From Pseudomonas vlassakiae (GTDB lineage: Bacteria > Pseudomonadota > Gammaproteobacteria > Pseudomonadales > Pseudomonadaceae), in NCBI RefSeq assembly GCF_014269035.2, contig NZ_JABWRP020000001.1, positions 124,001 to 188,000 on the forward strand: DNA of 64,000 bases. Reading direction: 5' to 3'. This document shows, piece by piece, positions 1 through 7,103 of the stretch. Positions within the stretch are counted from its first letter, which is position 1, and every line of letters starts with the position of its first letter. Under the pieces are notes generated by a model that was not told the DNA's origin, searched no databases, and worked only from the letters and a program-made list of their open reading frames with translations. The position numbers were made by a program, and so were the translations under genes.

Positions 1-1
1 G

Positions 2-163
2 CGCCGCGGGGAGCTGGCCGAGCTCGACCTGGGCGTGCGCGAACCGGGCGGGTCGGTGGGGATCTGCCGCAATGCCGCCTTGCCGCTGAGTTTGCCGGGG
101 CAGTGGGTTTGCGAGGTGCTGCGCGAGCTGGCAGAGCAGTATCGGGAGGGGCGGTATCCTTGA
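2..163 (+). CDS. LysR-type transcriptional regulator, C-terminal end (partial)
   Basis: The window opens inside a reading frame that runs 53 codons to a TGA. The translated end contains VGICRNAALPLS followed by a helix ending in EQYREGRYP. This resembles the last strand and helix of the effector-binding domain of LysR-type regulators, where a 'VGI.R....LSP' pattern near the C-terminus is common. The DNA-binding part lies outside the window, so the assignment rests on about 50 residues. It could be another substrate-binding-fold protein. Confidence 0.5.
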   Translation, partial: RRGELAELDLGVREPGGSVGICRNAALPLSLPGQWVCEVLRELAEQYREGRYP

Positions 164-479
164 GCTGCCTGGCGCTGAATCTGTTGTGACAGGCCCCTGG
201 TGGCCATCACACCATCCAGATCCAGGCCCCTGCCACCCCCCGACCAACCCCAGCAACCTCCCTCAGAACCCACCGAAATTAAAAGCCACAAAAACCAGGA
301 AAACCCGGCACAACGGGTCAATACTGGCAAATGGCTGTAAAGCTTCCATGAAGAAGCTTTTACCTACTGAACTTCCTTACGAAAACCCGCTCCTATGCCG
401 GTAGCCATTGGTGATGGCCGCCTGATAAGCTCGCGGCTTTACCCTGATTGCCCTTATGGCGCATGAACAAGGAAATAGC
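164..479. other. Intergenic region, no convincing gene
   Basis: This stretch between the LysR-type fragment and the FKBP gene is C- and A-rich with little coding character. It holds an inverted repeat with arms AAAGCTTC and GAAGCTTT at about 339-360. It has no strong T-tract, so it could be a weak terminator or a regulatory hairpin. The promoter of the FKBP gene should lie in its last 100 bases, but I see no clear -35/-10 pair. Confidence 0.5.
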
Positions 480-1235
480 ATGAAACAGCATCGTCTGGCG
501 GCTGCGGTTGCCCTGGTAGGCCTGGTACTGGCTGGCTGTGATCAACAAGCCAGCAGCCCCGAGCTGAAAACTCCGGCACAGAAAGCCTCCTACGGTATCG
601 GCCTGAACATGGGCAAGAGCCTGGCGCAGGAAGGCATGGAAGATCTTGATTCGAAAGCGGTCGCTCTCGGCATCGAAGACGCTGTCGGCAAGAAAGAGCA
701 ACGCATCAAGGACGAAGAGCTGGTAGAAGCCTTCACCGCGCTGCAGAAGCGCGCCGAAGAGCGCCTGGCCAAGGCCAGCGAAGAAGCTGCCAGTGCTGGC
801 AAGAAATTCCTCGAAGAGAACGCCAAGAAGCCTGGTGTGGTTACCACCGCCTCTGGCCTGCAGTATGAAGTCGTGAAGAAGGCCGACGGCCCGCAGCCAA
901 AGCCGACCGACGTGGTCACCGTTCACTACGAAGGCAAGCTGATCGATGGCAAGGTGTTCGACAGCTCGGTCGAGCGTGGCAGCCCGATCGACCTGCCCGT
1001 CAGCGGTGTGATCCCAGGCTGGGTCGAAGGCCTGCAGCTGATGCACGTTGGCGAGAAGTACAAACTGTTCATCCCGGCTGAGCTGGCCTACGGTGCGCAA
1101 AGCCCGAGCCCGCTGATCCCGGCCAACTCGGTGCTGGTGTTCGACCTGGAACTGATCGCCATCAAGGACCCAGCCCAGCTGCAGGGTGGCGAAGCACCCG
1201 AAGCTGAAGCCCCGGCCGAAGCACCTGCCAAGTAA
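480..1235 (+). CDS. FKBP-type peptidyl-prolyl cis-trans isomerase, lipoprotein
   Basis: A 251-residue isomerase that catalyses proline cis-trans isomerisation and helps exported proteins fold. The start at 480 is preferred over an in-frame start at 456 because AAGGAAA sits just before it and the protein then begins with a signal peptide. The lipobox LAGC at about residues 14-17 predicts a lipid-anchored cell-envelope protein. Residues about 25-120 form the helical dimerisation domain of the FkpA/Mip group. Residues about 125-235 are the FKBP domain, with VTVHYEGKLIDGKVFDSS and the PAELAYG stretch. The end is an Ala/Glu/Pro-rich tail. It appears to be a single-gene unit with its own terminator. 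Confidence 0.9.
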   Translation: MKQHRLAAAVALVGLVLAGCDQQASSPELKTPAQKASYGIGLNMGKSLAQEGMEDLDSKAVALGIEDAVGKKEQRIKDEELVEAFTALQKRAEERLAKASEEAASAGKKFLEENAKKPGVVTTASGLQYEVVKKADGPQPKPTDVVTVHYEGKLIDGKVFDSSVERGSPIDLPVSGVIPGWVEGLQLMHVGEKYKLFIPAELAYGAQSPSPLIPANSVLVFDLELIAIKDPAQLQGGEAPEAEAPAEAPAK

Positions 1236-1252
1236 CAACGGCTGGTACTTGC

Positions 1253-1285
1253 ACAACGCCCCGTCCTGACGGGGCGTTGTCGTTT
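1253..1285 (+). terminator. Intrinsic terminator after the FKBP gene
   Basis: Arms ACAACGCCCC (1253-1262) and GGGGCGTTGT (1271-1280) pair perfectly. A short, imperfect T-rich stretch (CGTTTG) follows, 18 bases after the FKBP stop codon. Confidence 0.75.
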
Positions 1286-1466
1286 GTGAGGGCTCATTCG
1301 GCGAACCTCGTGCGGCGGCGATTGTCCGAGCAAATGCAGTGTGAAGAAGCCGGAAGCTTCTGACGCAGATCGTTTGCAGATCTGAAACGGCTGCGTAAAA
1401 AACGCCCGATCTGAGCGGGACCCTTGCCTTGTGGGCGCCCGCCGTCACAAACTTCGCCCTGTTCAC

Positions 1467-1497
1467 AAGGTTATCCACAATAAATGTGGATAACCTT
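1467..1497. promoter_or_regulatory. Inverted pair of DnaA boxes upstream of the DUF1232 gene
   Basis: A perfect 13-base inverted repeat (arms 1467-1479 and 1485-1497, 5-base spacer). Each arm contains the 9-mer TTATCCACA, a full match to the DnaA box consensus TTATNCACA: 1471-1479 on the plus strand and 1485-1493 on the minus strand. The pair ends only 8 bases before the ribosome binding site GGAGG (1506-1510) of the next gene, so it may be an operator or a leader hairpin. The preceding 1286-1466 holds no gene I can recognise. Confidence 0.7.
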
Positions 1498-1514
1498 TCC
1501 CTGCTGGAGGCTCC

Positions 1515-1955
1515 ATGAGCGCACCCTGGAATTTCGCCCGTTTCCTGCCTCTGGCCGAGCGCCTGCTCAGCCGTGGCCGCTTGCCGGCCTTGCTGTTCGC
1601 AGTAGCCCGCAAGGGCCCGCGCATCGGCCAGCTGCGCGACGACGTCAAGCTGCTGCAGTCGCTGTGCCTGGCCTGGTGGCGGGGTGAATACCGCGCCATC
1701 AGTCCCAAGGCACTGGTGACCATCGTCGCCGGCCTGCTGTACTTCGTCAGCCCCATCGACGCCATTCCCGACTGGATTCTGGGTGTCGGTTTTCTCGATG
1801 ACATCGCTGTGCTCGGCTGGGTTCTGAAGACCGTGGCCGATGAGCTGGCGCGCTTCAAGGCCTGGCGCGACAGCCAGGCGCCTGAGCGCCTAAGGGTGGT
1901 CGAACGCCTGCCCGACACCCCGGAAGCGCTGCGGCTGGAGCGCAATACGCACTGA
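1515..1955 (+). CDS. DUF1232 (YkvA-family) membrane protein
   Basis: A 146-residue protein. The central segment (about residues 62-100) contains YFVSPIDAIPDWI followed by GFLDDIAVLGWV, the signature of the DUF1232/YkvA family of small inner-membrane proteins. The family's biochemical role is not established. One or two hydrophobic helices lie in this core, and the N- and C-terminal parts are basic and probably cytoplasmic. GGAGG five bases before the ATG supports the start. The DnaA-box pair directly upstream is unusual for such a gene. Confidence 0.85.
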   Translation: MSAPWNFARFLPLAERLLSRGRLPALLFAVARKGPRIGQLRDDVKLLQSLCLAWWRGEYRAISPKALVTIVAGLLYFVSPIDAIPDWILGVGFLDDIAVLGWVLKTVADELARFKAWRDSQAPERLRVVERLPDTPEALRLERNTH

Positions 1956-1992
1956 AATCGAGCAAGTCCCCACAGACTCCCGCGCTTGGTAA

Positions 1993-2038
1993 TATAATTG
2001 GCATAAGCGTTATGCCTACGGATTACATGCGGTAATCC
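1993..2038 (+). promoter_or_regulatory. Promoter -10 box with two palindromic operator candidates
   Basis: A perfect -10 hexamer TATAAT at 1993-1998 (no good -35 seen) is followed by two palindromes. The first is GGCATAA-GCG-TTATGCC at 2000-2016, which would span the transcription start. The second is GGATTAC-ATGCG-GTAATCC at 2020-2038, in the leader. Both have perfect 7-base arms. The first gene downstream encodes an HTH protein, so autorepression is the natural reading (inference). Confidence 0.55.
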
Positions 2039-2056
2039 TTACGTAAGGGGGTTGTA

Positions 2057-2395
2057 ATGGGTATTCAGGTTATTAGCCGGGACGGTCAACCCGAGTATGC
2101 CGTCGTGCCCTGGGAGCAGTACCAGGCCTTGCTCAAGGCAGCCGGGGAAGCGCCCGCCGAGGCGGTTGCCGAACCCGCGCAGCAAAGCGCGCCTGCAGCC
2201 AGCCTGCCAGCGTTCAGCGACGTGGCACAACTGCGCCAGGCCAAAGGCATCGCCCCTGAGCAACTGGCGCGTAATGTCGGGGTCAGCCCGGCTTACCTGG
2301 CCATGATCGAATCGGGTGAGCGCCAGCCGGATGCCGCGATTCGCCGCGCCCTGGCCTGGCATCTGGGGGTGGCCGGCTGGAGCGAGCCGTCATGA
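2057..2395 (+). CDS. Small XRE-type HTH regulator with a Phd/YefM-like N-terminus
   Basis: A 112-residue protein. Residues 1-26 (VISRDGQPEYAVVPWEQYQALL) resemble the N-terminal fold of Phd/YefM-type antitoxins, where a 'G.P.AV....EY..L' pattern is typical. An Ala/Pro-rich linker covers about residues 30-52. The C-terminal half is a Cro/C1-type helix-turn-helix (LRQAKGIAPEQLARNVGVSPAYLAMIESGERQP). The layout suggests an autoregulating DNA-binding protein. Its stop overlaps the start of the next gene (ATGA at 2392), so the two are translationally coupled. An antitoxin-like role is inference only. Confidence 0.65.
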   Translation: MGIQVISRDGQPEYAVVPWEQYQALLKAAGEAPAEAVAEPAQQSAPAASLPAFSDVAQLRQAKGIAPEQLARNVGVSPAYLAMIESGERQPDAAIRRALAWHLGVAGWSEPS

Positions 2396-2760
2396 GCCAG
2401 GTCAGGATCAGCCGACAGCAATGGCAGAACCTGCTGGACGAGCTTGACCTGGCCCGCCGTCAACGCCACCTGCTCACCTACCGTGCACTGATCGAGCGCC
2501 TGCAATTGCCCAGCCCGGCCATGCAGACCCTCACCGCTGCGCTGGAATACCTGGCGGTGCTCGATGCCCGTGCCGAGCAGCCCTTGCGCAGCTCGCTGGT
2601 GATCAGCCAGGGTGCCAGCCGTCTGCCGCGCACCGGCTTTTTCGAGTGTGTGGAGCGCCTGGGGCGTTTCGCGGGGCCGGTGGATGGCATGGAGGCGGCG
2701 TCCTGGCATGCCTCCGAGGTCGTTCGGGTGTTTGAGTACAGTTATCCCGAGCATGCTTGA
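2392..2760 (+). CDS. Conserved hypothetical protein coupled to the HTH regulator
   Basis: A 122-residue soluble protein that I do not recognise. It is predicted mostly helical at the start (QWQNLLDELDLARRQRHLLTYRALIERL) with a mixed C-terminal half. It has no signal peptide or membrane segment. Its start overlaps the stop of the HTH gene, so the pair is expressed together. Its 3' end overlaps the last codons of the convergent EAL gene by 19 bases. Candidate roles are a partner or effector of the HTH protein. I see no motif that identifies it as a toxin. Confidence 0.6.
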   Translation: MSQVRISRQQWQNLLDELDLARRQRHLLTYRALIERLQLPSPAMQTLTAALEYLAVLDARAEQPLRSSLVISQGASRLPRTGFFECVERLGRFAGPVDGMEAASWHASEVVRVFEYSYPEHA

Positions 2761-3740
2761 ACAGTGTGGACTCCCTGTGCTGGCCTCTTCGGGGCGTCGA
2801 ACCGCCGCGAGGAGGCCGGCACAGACAGAGCATCTCGATGGATCACGCCGCAAGGGTTGCCATCGGCATCCCGTATATCCAGTTCCTTCAGGTCACCATA
2901 GCGGCCAAACAAATCCATGACCTGGCCAAGCGTGGCATTCAGCCCCACCGTTGGCTGTTCGACCAAGGCCGCCGGCAGCACTTGAGCCAGTAGCGGCTGA
3001 TCTTCTCGCACCCCCAAATCCTGCGGCCGTCCCATCAGGTAACCCTGGACCAGGTCCACGCCCATCTCGGTCAATACCGCCAGCTCTTCCGGCAGCTCGA
3101 TCCCTTCGGCGATCACTTGCGCCTTGGAGGCCCTGGCAATCTGCAGGATGGAGCCAACGAATTCGCGCTTGAGCGGATCGCGGTGGATGCCATCGATGAA
3201 GTGGCGGTCGATCTTCACGTACTCCGGGCGCAGCTCCGACCACAGGCGCAGGCTCGAATAGCCCGCGCCGAGGTCGTCCAGGGCGATGGAAAAGCCCATG
3301 TCGCGATAATGGTGCAAGGCGTTGGACAACAGCTGGAAATCGTCGGTAGGGGTCTGCTCGGTAAGCTCGATCACCACCCGACTGGGCGGCAACCCCACTT
3401 GTTCGAGGAGCTTGAGGGTGCGCCCGGAAGGATAGTGCGGTTCGAGCAGCGATTCGGGAGAGATGTTGAGAAACAGCTTACCGTCGAGCCCCTGTTCGCT
3501 GAACCGTCGGCACGCGCTTTCACGGCACGCGGCCTCCAGTTCGGTCAGTTGACCGGCCTGGCGGGCGATGGCGAACAGGTTCAAGGGCGAATGCAGCGGG
3601 CTGTTGGAGGGGCCACGGCTCAAGGCTTCATGGCCGAAGACCCGCCGTTCGCTGAGGCAGACGATCGGTTGGAACAAGCTGTGAATGCTGCGCTGAGCCA
3701 GGATTACACTCAAGGCACTGAGCTGTTCGGCGACGGTCAT
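2742..3740 (-). CDS. EAL-domain c-di-GMP phosphodiesterase, apparently truncated
   Basis: A 332-residue protein. The EAL domain spans about residues 10-245. All expected catalytic positions are visible: E in HEALSRG, N in LNISPES, E in IELTEQ, DD in LDDLGAGYSS, K in VKIDRHF, E in IAEGIELP and Q in VQGYLMG. This predicts active hydrolysis of c-di-GMP to pGpG. After it comes the start of a CBS-like domain (LGQVMDLFGRYGDLKEL, GVIHRDAL). The frame then enters a REP element and stops after about 25 REP-derived residues. Related Pseudomonas proteins next to prc, as I recall, continue through CBS repeats into a GGDEF domain, so the C-terminal half appears to be missing here. Confidence 0.85.
   Translation of the reverse strand: MTVAEQLSALSVILAQRSIHSLFQPIVCLSERRVFGHEALSRGPSNSPLHSPLNLFAIARQAGQLTELEAACRESACRRFSEQGLDGKLFLNISPESLLEPHYPSGRTLKLLEQVGLPPSRVVIELTEQTPTDDFQLLSNALHHYRDMGFSIALDDLGAGYSSLRLWSELRPEYVKIDRHFIDGIHRDPLKREFVGSILQIARASKAQVIAEGIELPEELAVLTEMGVDLVQGYLMGRPQDLGVREDQPLLAQVLPAALVEQPTVGLNATLGQVMDLFGRYGDLKELDIRDADGNPCGVIHRDALSVPASSRRFDAPKRPAQGVHTVQACSG
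2774..2824. repeat. REP element inside the end of the EAL gene
   Basis: Imperfect palindrome with arms CTGTGCTGGCCTCTTCGGGG (from 2774) and its near-complement ending at 2824. It has the same GGCCTCTTCGCGG-type stem as the other REP copies in this window. It supplies most of the last codons of the minus-strand EAL gene. Confidence 0.75.
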
Positions 3741-3750
3741 GACGGTATCC

Positions 3751-3787
3751 TGAAAATGAAAGGGCCGGGCATTTGCATGCCCGGCCC
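3751..3787 (-). terminator. Intrinsic terminator of prc
   Basis: On the minus strand a perfect 11-base stem GGGCCGGGCAT/ATGCCCGGCCC (3762-3787) with a 4-base loop is followed by TTTCATTTTCA. It lies between the prc stop and the EAL start, so the EAL gene needs its own promoter or read-through. Confidence 0.8.
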
Positions 3788-3853
3788 CTCTATTTCACGA
3801 AAGTGTCATGACTGTTTGATGACGGATCACATTAATCTGCCATCATCGGTCGG

Positions 3854-5935
3854 TTACTTCTTGGCCATCTTGGTACTTTCGCTCAGGTAGTCGATGAGGA
3901 TGCGACCGGTCTCGGCCAGGTAGGCGTCATCTTCCGGCTTGGTCTTGTCATCCTCTTCCGGCAGGGCGTCCTCGTCGACTTTCTTCAGTTCCTTGAGTGG
4001 CTCCTCGCCCTTGGCCTTGCGACGGATGTTCTCCATGGCCAGCTGCTTGGCTTCGACCTCATCGTGGCGGGCACGTCGCTCCTGCTCGTTGAGGCTGACG
4101 GTCTTCTCGTCCATCAGCTTCTGGGTCAGGGCCAGGCGGTCACGGATGTAGGTGAACTCGGCGTCCTTGGCGCTGCGAGCGTCATGTTTGGCCTTGAGGT
4201 CGGCCAGGAACGGCTTGAACGGGTCGACTGCGGGCTTGACCACCGGGCGGATGGTGTCCCACGGCATGGCTTCCGGCAGGGCGCTTTCGCCGATTTCCTT
4301 GGTGTCGATGATCGATGGGTAGTCGATGTCCGGAAGCACGCCCTGATGCTGGGTGCTCTGCCCGGAAACGCGGTAGAACTTGGCCAGGGTCAGCTTCAGC
4401 TCGCCATGGTTGAGAGGCTGGATGGTCTGCACGGTGCCTTTGCCGAAGGTCTGGCCACCGATGATCAGCGCACGGTGGTAGTCCTGCATCGCGCCGGCGA
4501 AGATCTCCGAGGCCGAGGCTGACAGGCGGTTGACCAGCAGCGCCATCGGGCCTTTGTAGAAGGCGCCCGGGTTCTCATCCTCGAGCACATCGACGCGGCC
4601 GTCGCTGTTGCGGACCAGCACGGTCGGACCTTTCTCGATGAACAGGCTGGTCAGCTCGGTGGCTTCCTGCAGCGAGCCACCGCCATTGTTGCGCAGGTCG
4701 ATCACCACGCCGTCGACTTTTTCCTTCTGCAGCTCGGTGAGCAGTTTCTTCACGTCGCGCGTGGTGCTCTTGTACTCGGGGTCACCGGCGCGGTAAGCCT
4801 TGAAGTCCAGGTAAAAGGCCGGGATCTCGATGATGCCGAGCTTGTAGTCACGCCCGTCCTGCTTGAGCTTGAGCACCGACTTCTTCGCGGCCTGTTCTTC
4901 GAGCTTCACCGCTTCGCGGGTGATCGAGACGATCTTGCTGGTCTGGTCGCTTGGCGCATTGCTGGCCGGGATGACTTCCAGGCGCACCACCGAGCCTTTC
5001 GGGCCACGGATCAACTTGACCACCTCGTCCAGGCGCCAGCCGACCACGTCGACCATCTCCTTGTTGCCCTGGGCGACGCCGATGATCTTGTCGGCCGGTG
5101 CCACCTGCTTGGTCTTGGCGGCCGGGCCTGCCGGCACCAGGCGTACGATCTTGACCTGGTCGTTGTCGCTCTGCAGTACCGCGCCGATGCCTTCGAGCGA
5201 CAGGCTCATGTTGATGTCGAAGTTCTCGGCGTTGTCCGGCGACAGGTAGTTGGTATGCGGGTCGTAGGACTGGGCGAAGGTATTGATGTAGGCCTGGAAA
5301 ATGTCTTCGGCCCGGGTCTGGTCAAGGCGCGCCAGCTGGTTCTTGTAGCGCTTGGTCAGGGTTTCCTGGATCTGCTTCGGCTCCTTGCCGGCGATCTTCT
5401 GGCGTAGCACCTCGTCCTTGACGCGTTTGCGCCACAGCTCGTCGAGTGCGGCCTGGTCCTTCTCCCACGGGGCATCCTTGCGATCGATCAGCAAGGTTTC
5501 GTGGGTGGTGAAGTCGATCTTGTCGACGCCCTTGGCCAGCTCGGCCAGGGCGAAGTCCAGGCGCTGCTTGACGCGGTCGAGGTAGCGCTTGTAGATGGTG
5601 AAGCCGGGGTCGAGGTTGCCGCTCTTGAGGAAGTCGTCGAACTGCGTCTTCCACTTGTCGAATTCAGCGATGTCGGCTGCGGTGAAGTAGCTGCGGGCCG
5701 GGTCGAGCAGCTTGATGTAGCTGTCGTAGATGATCACCGAGCGGGCGTCATCGAGCGGCGGCTTGCTGTAGTGGTGACGCTTGAGCAGCTCCACGACATT
5801 GAGGCTGGCGACGATTTCGTCGCGGTCCGGCTGCAGGCTGTCCCACTTGTTGGCGGCCGCCGCATTGCCGCCGAGCGTGAGGCTGCCCAGGCCAACCATC
5901 AGGGCCAGGGCAGTGCTGGGAAGGAAATGCTTCAT
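3854..5935 (-). CDS. prc: Periplasmic tail-specific (carboxy-terminal processing) protease, S41 family
   Basis: A 693-residue protein, close to the 682 of E. coli Prc/Tsp. The start at 5935 gives a clean signal peptide (MKHFLPSTALALMVGLGSLTLGG). Another in-frame start at 5968 lacks this. After the N-terminal helical part (about 30-220) comes a PDZ domain (GIGAVLQSDNDQVKIVRLVPAGPA, about 235-330). The S41 core has the catalytic Ser in LSASASEIFAG and the catalytic Lys in FGKGTVQTI. A basic/acidic C-terminal helical region follows. Prc degrades misfolded or tagged periplasmic proteins and regulates peptidoglycan hydrolases. The P. aeruginosa homologue (AlgO) can act on MucA and so affect alginate control. 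Confidence 0.95.
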   Translation of the reverse strand: MKHFLPSTALALMVGLGSLTLGGNAAAANKWDSLQPDRDEIVASLNVVELLKRHHYSKPPLDDARSVIIYDSYIKLLDPARSYFTAADIAEFDKWKTQFDDFLKSGNLDPGFTIYKRYLDRVKQRLDFALAELAKGVDKIDFTTHETLLIDRKDAPWEKDQAALDELWRKRVKDEVLRQKIAGKEPKQIQETLTKRYKNQLARLDQTRAEDIFQAYINTFAQSYDPHTNYLSPDNAENFDINMSLSLEGIGAVLQSDNDQVKIVRLVPAGPAAKTKQVAPADKIIGVAQGNKEMVDVVGWRLDEVVKLIRGPKGSVVRLEVIPASNAPSDQTSKIVSITREAVKLEEQAAKKSVLKLKQDGRDYKLGIIEIPAFYLDFKAYRAGDPEYKSTTRDVKKLLTELQKEKVDGVVIDLRNNGGGSLQEATELTSLFIEKGPTVLVRNSDGRVDVLEDENPGAFYKGPMALLVNRLSASASEIFAGAMQDYHRALIIGGQTFGKGTVQTIQPLNHGELKLTLAKFYRVSGQSTQHQGVLPDIDYPSIIDTKEIGESALPEAMPWDTIRPVVKPAVDPFKPFLADLKAKHDARSAKDAEFTYIRDRLALTQKLMDEKTVSLNEQERRARHDEVEAKQLAMENIRRKAKGEEPLKELKKVDEDALPEEDDKTKPEDDAYLAETGRILIDYLSESTKMAKK

Positions 5936-6021
5936 GCTGATTCGACGTGGAGGCAATTGATCACGCATAGTAGGCCGTCTTATCCGTTCGCCGGTTCCAT
6001 CAGAGCCGGGCAAATACTGCA

Positions 6022-6052
6022 AAAAAGCCTGAGGAGCGGGCTCCTCAGGCTC
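6022..6052 (-). terminator. Orphan intrinsic terminator in the prc leader
   Basis: On the minus strand a perfect 11-base stem AGCCTGAGGAG/CTCCTCAGGCT (arms 6027-6037 and 6042-6052, 4-base loop) runs straight into six T residues (6027-6022). It lies upstream of prc and faces the same way, yet no minus-strand gene precedes it. The divergent oxidoreductase begins at 6080. Confidence 0.75.
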
Positions 6053-6079
6053 AGTCTGTGAATCAACTATGGAGGCACT

Positions 6080-7042
6080 GTGAAGGCATTGCAAGGCGTT
6101 GACGGACATGTGGCCTGGGTCGAGGCCGAACGCCCGGCCTGTGACGCGGGCCAAGTGCGCATTCGCGTGGCTGCAGCGGGGCTGAACCGCGCCGATCTGT
6201 TGCAGATGAAAGGGCTGTATCCACCGCCGCCAGGCGCGAGCCCATACATGGGCCTGGAATGCGCCGGGGTGATCGAGGAGGTCGGTGCCGGCGCTGACTG
6301 GCGTGTGGGCGACCGCGTCTGCGCGCTGCTGGCCAGCGGTGCCATGGCGGAAGAAGTGGTAGTCGATGCGCGCCATGTGTTGCCGGTGCCAGAGGGCCTG
6401 AGCCTGCATGAAGCGGCGGCACTGCCGGAGGTGTATGCCACGGCGTGGCTGAACATCTTCCAGCTGGGCAAGGTGAAGGCCGGTGAGAAGGTGCTGGTGC
6501 ATGCGGGCGCCAGTGGTGTGGGCTCGGCGGCGATACAGCTGTGCAAGGCCTTTGGCAGCCCGATCTGGGTCAGTGTCGGTTCCCAGGACCGCCTGGACTA
6601 CTGCCAGGCGCTGGGCGCTGCGGGTGGCGTGGTGCGTAACCAGAACCTCGACGCGCTGGAAGGCATTGGGCCGTTCGACGTGATTCTGGACCCGGTGGGT
6701 GCCAGCTACGGTGAGCTGAACCTCAAGCTGCTGGCGCGTGACGGGCGCTGGGTGATCATCGGCCTGATGGGCGGGCGCACGTTCGAACTGGACCTGGCAC
6801 AGGTGCTGGGCAAACGCCTGGAGATCACCGGCTCGACCCTGCGCAACCGTGATGACGGCTTCAAGGCCGAGCTGCTGCGCGAGCTGCAGCAGCAGGTGTG
6901 GCCGCTGTTTGCCGAAGGGCGATTGTCGCCGCAACTGGTCGATACCTACCCGGTGGAGTTTGCCCAGGCGGCGTATGCCGAGCTTGAGAGCAACCAGGTG
7001 TCCGGCAAGCTGGTGATGGTCATCGACCCGAGCCTGGCGTAA
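6080..7042 (+). CDS. NAD(P)H quinone oxidoreductase, zinc-independent MDR (PIG3-like)
   Basis: A 320-residue medium-chain dehydrogenase/reductase. The GTG start at 6080 follows a GGAGG at 6071-6075. The catalytic-domain pattern is GLNRADLLQMKGLYPPPPG and the cofactor-binding motif is VHAGASGVGSAAIQL (about residues 140-154). The zinc-binding Cys/His set of alcohol dehydrogenases is absent. The N-terminal YPPPPGASPYMGLECAG matches the TP53I3/PIG3-like quinone reductase group, which reduces quinones or enones with NADPH. It is divergent from prc and ends before a REP element shared with the convergent HAD gene. Confidence 0.9.
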   Translation: MKALQGVDGHVAWVEAERPACDAGQVRIRVAAAGLNRADLLQMKGLYPPPPGASPYMGLECAGVIEEVGAGADWRVGDRVCALLASGAMAEEVVVDARHVLPVPEGLSLHEAAALPEVYATAWLNIFQLGKVKAGEKVLVHAGASGVGSAAIQLCKAFGSPIWVSVGSQDRLDYCQALGAAGGVVRNQNLDALEGIGPFDVILDPVGASYGELNLKLLARDGRWVIIGLMGGRTFELDLAQVLGKRLEITGSTLRNRDDGFKAELLRELQQQVWPLFAEGRLSPQLVDTYPVEFAQAAYAELESNQVSGKLVMVIDPSLA

Positions 7043-7050
7043 GCAGGCCT

Positions 7051-7082
7051 GGCCTCTTCGCGGGTTCATCCGCGAAGAGGCC
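7051..7082. repeat. REP palindrome between convergent genes
   Basis: Perfect 13-base arms GGCCTCTTCGCGG (7051-7063) and CCGCGAAGAGGCC (7070-7082). Placed between two stop codons, it can serve as a bidirectional terminator. Confidence 0.8.
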
Positions 7083-7103
7083 GGTACAGCCCCACCCAGC
7101 GCT

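Noticed and set aside
186..404. A 72-codon Pro/Asn/Lys-rich reading frame between the LysR-type fragment and the FKBP gene
   Set aside because: No ribosome binding site, low-complexity composition and no recognisable family. It overlaps a hairpin and reads as chance.
1286..1466. Possible small RNA gene between the FKBP terminator and the DnaA boxes
   Set aside because: Short hairpins can be drawn, but I see no promoter plus terminator pair that would define a transcript.
5936..7069. Upstream extension of the prc reading frame adding about 380 residues
   Set aside because: The extension is antisense to the well-supported oxidoreductase gene, crosses a terminator hairpin and precedes a clear signal peptide at the chosen start.
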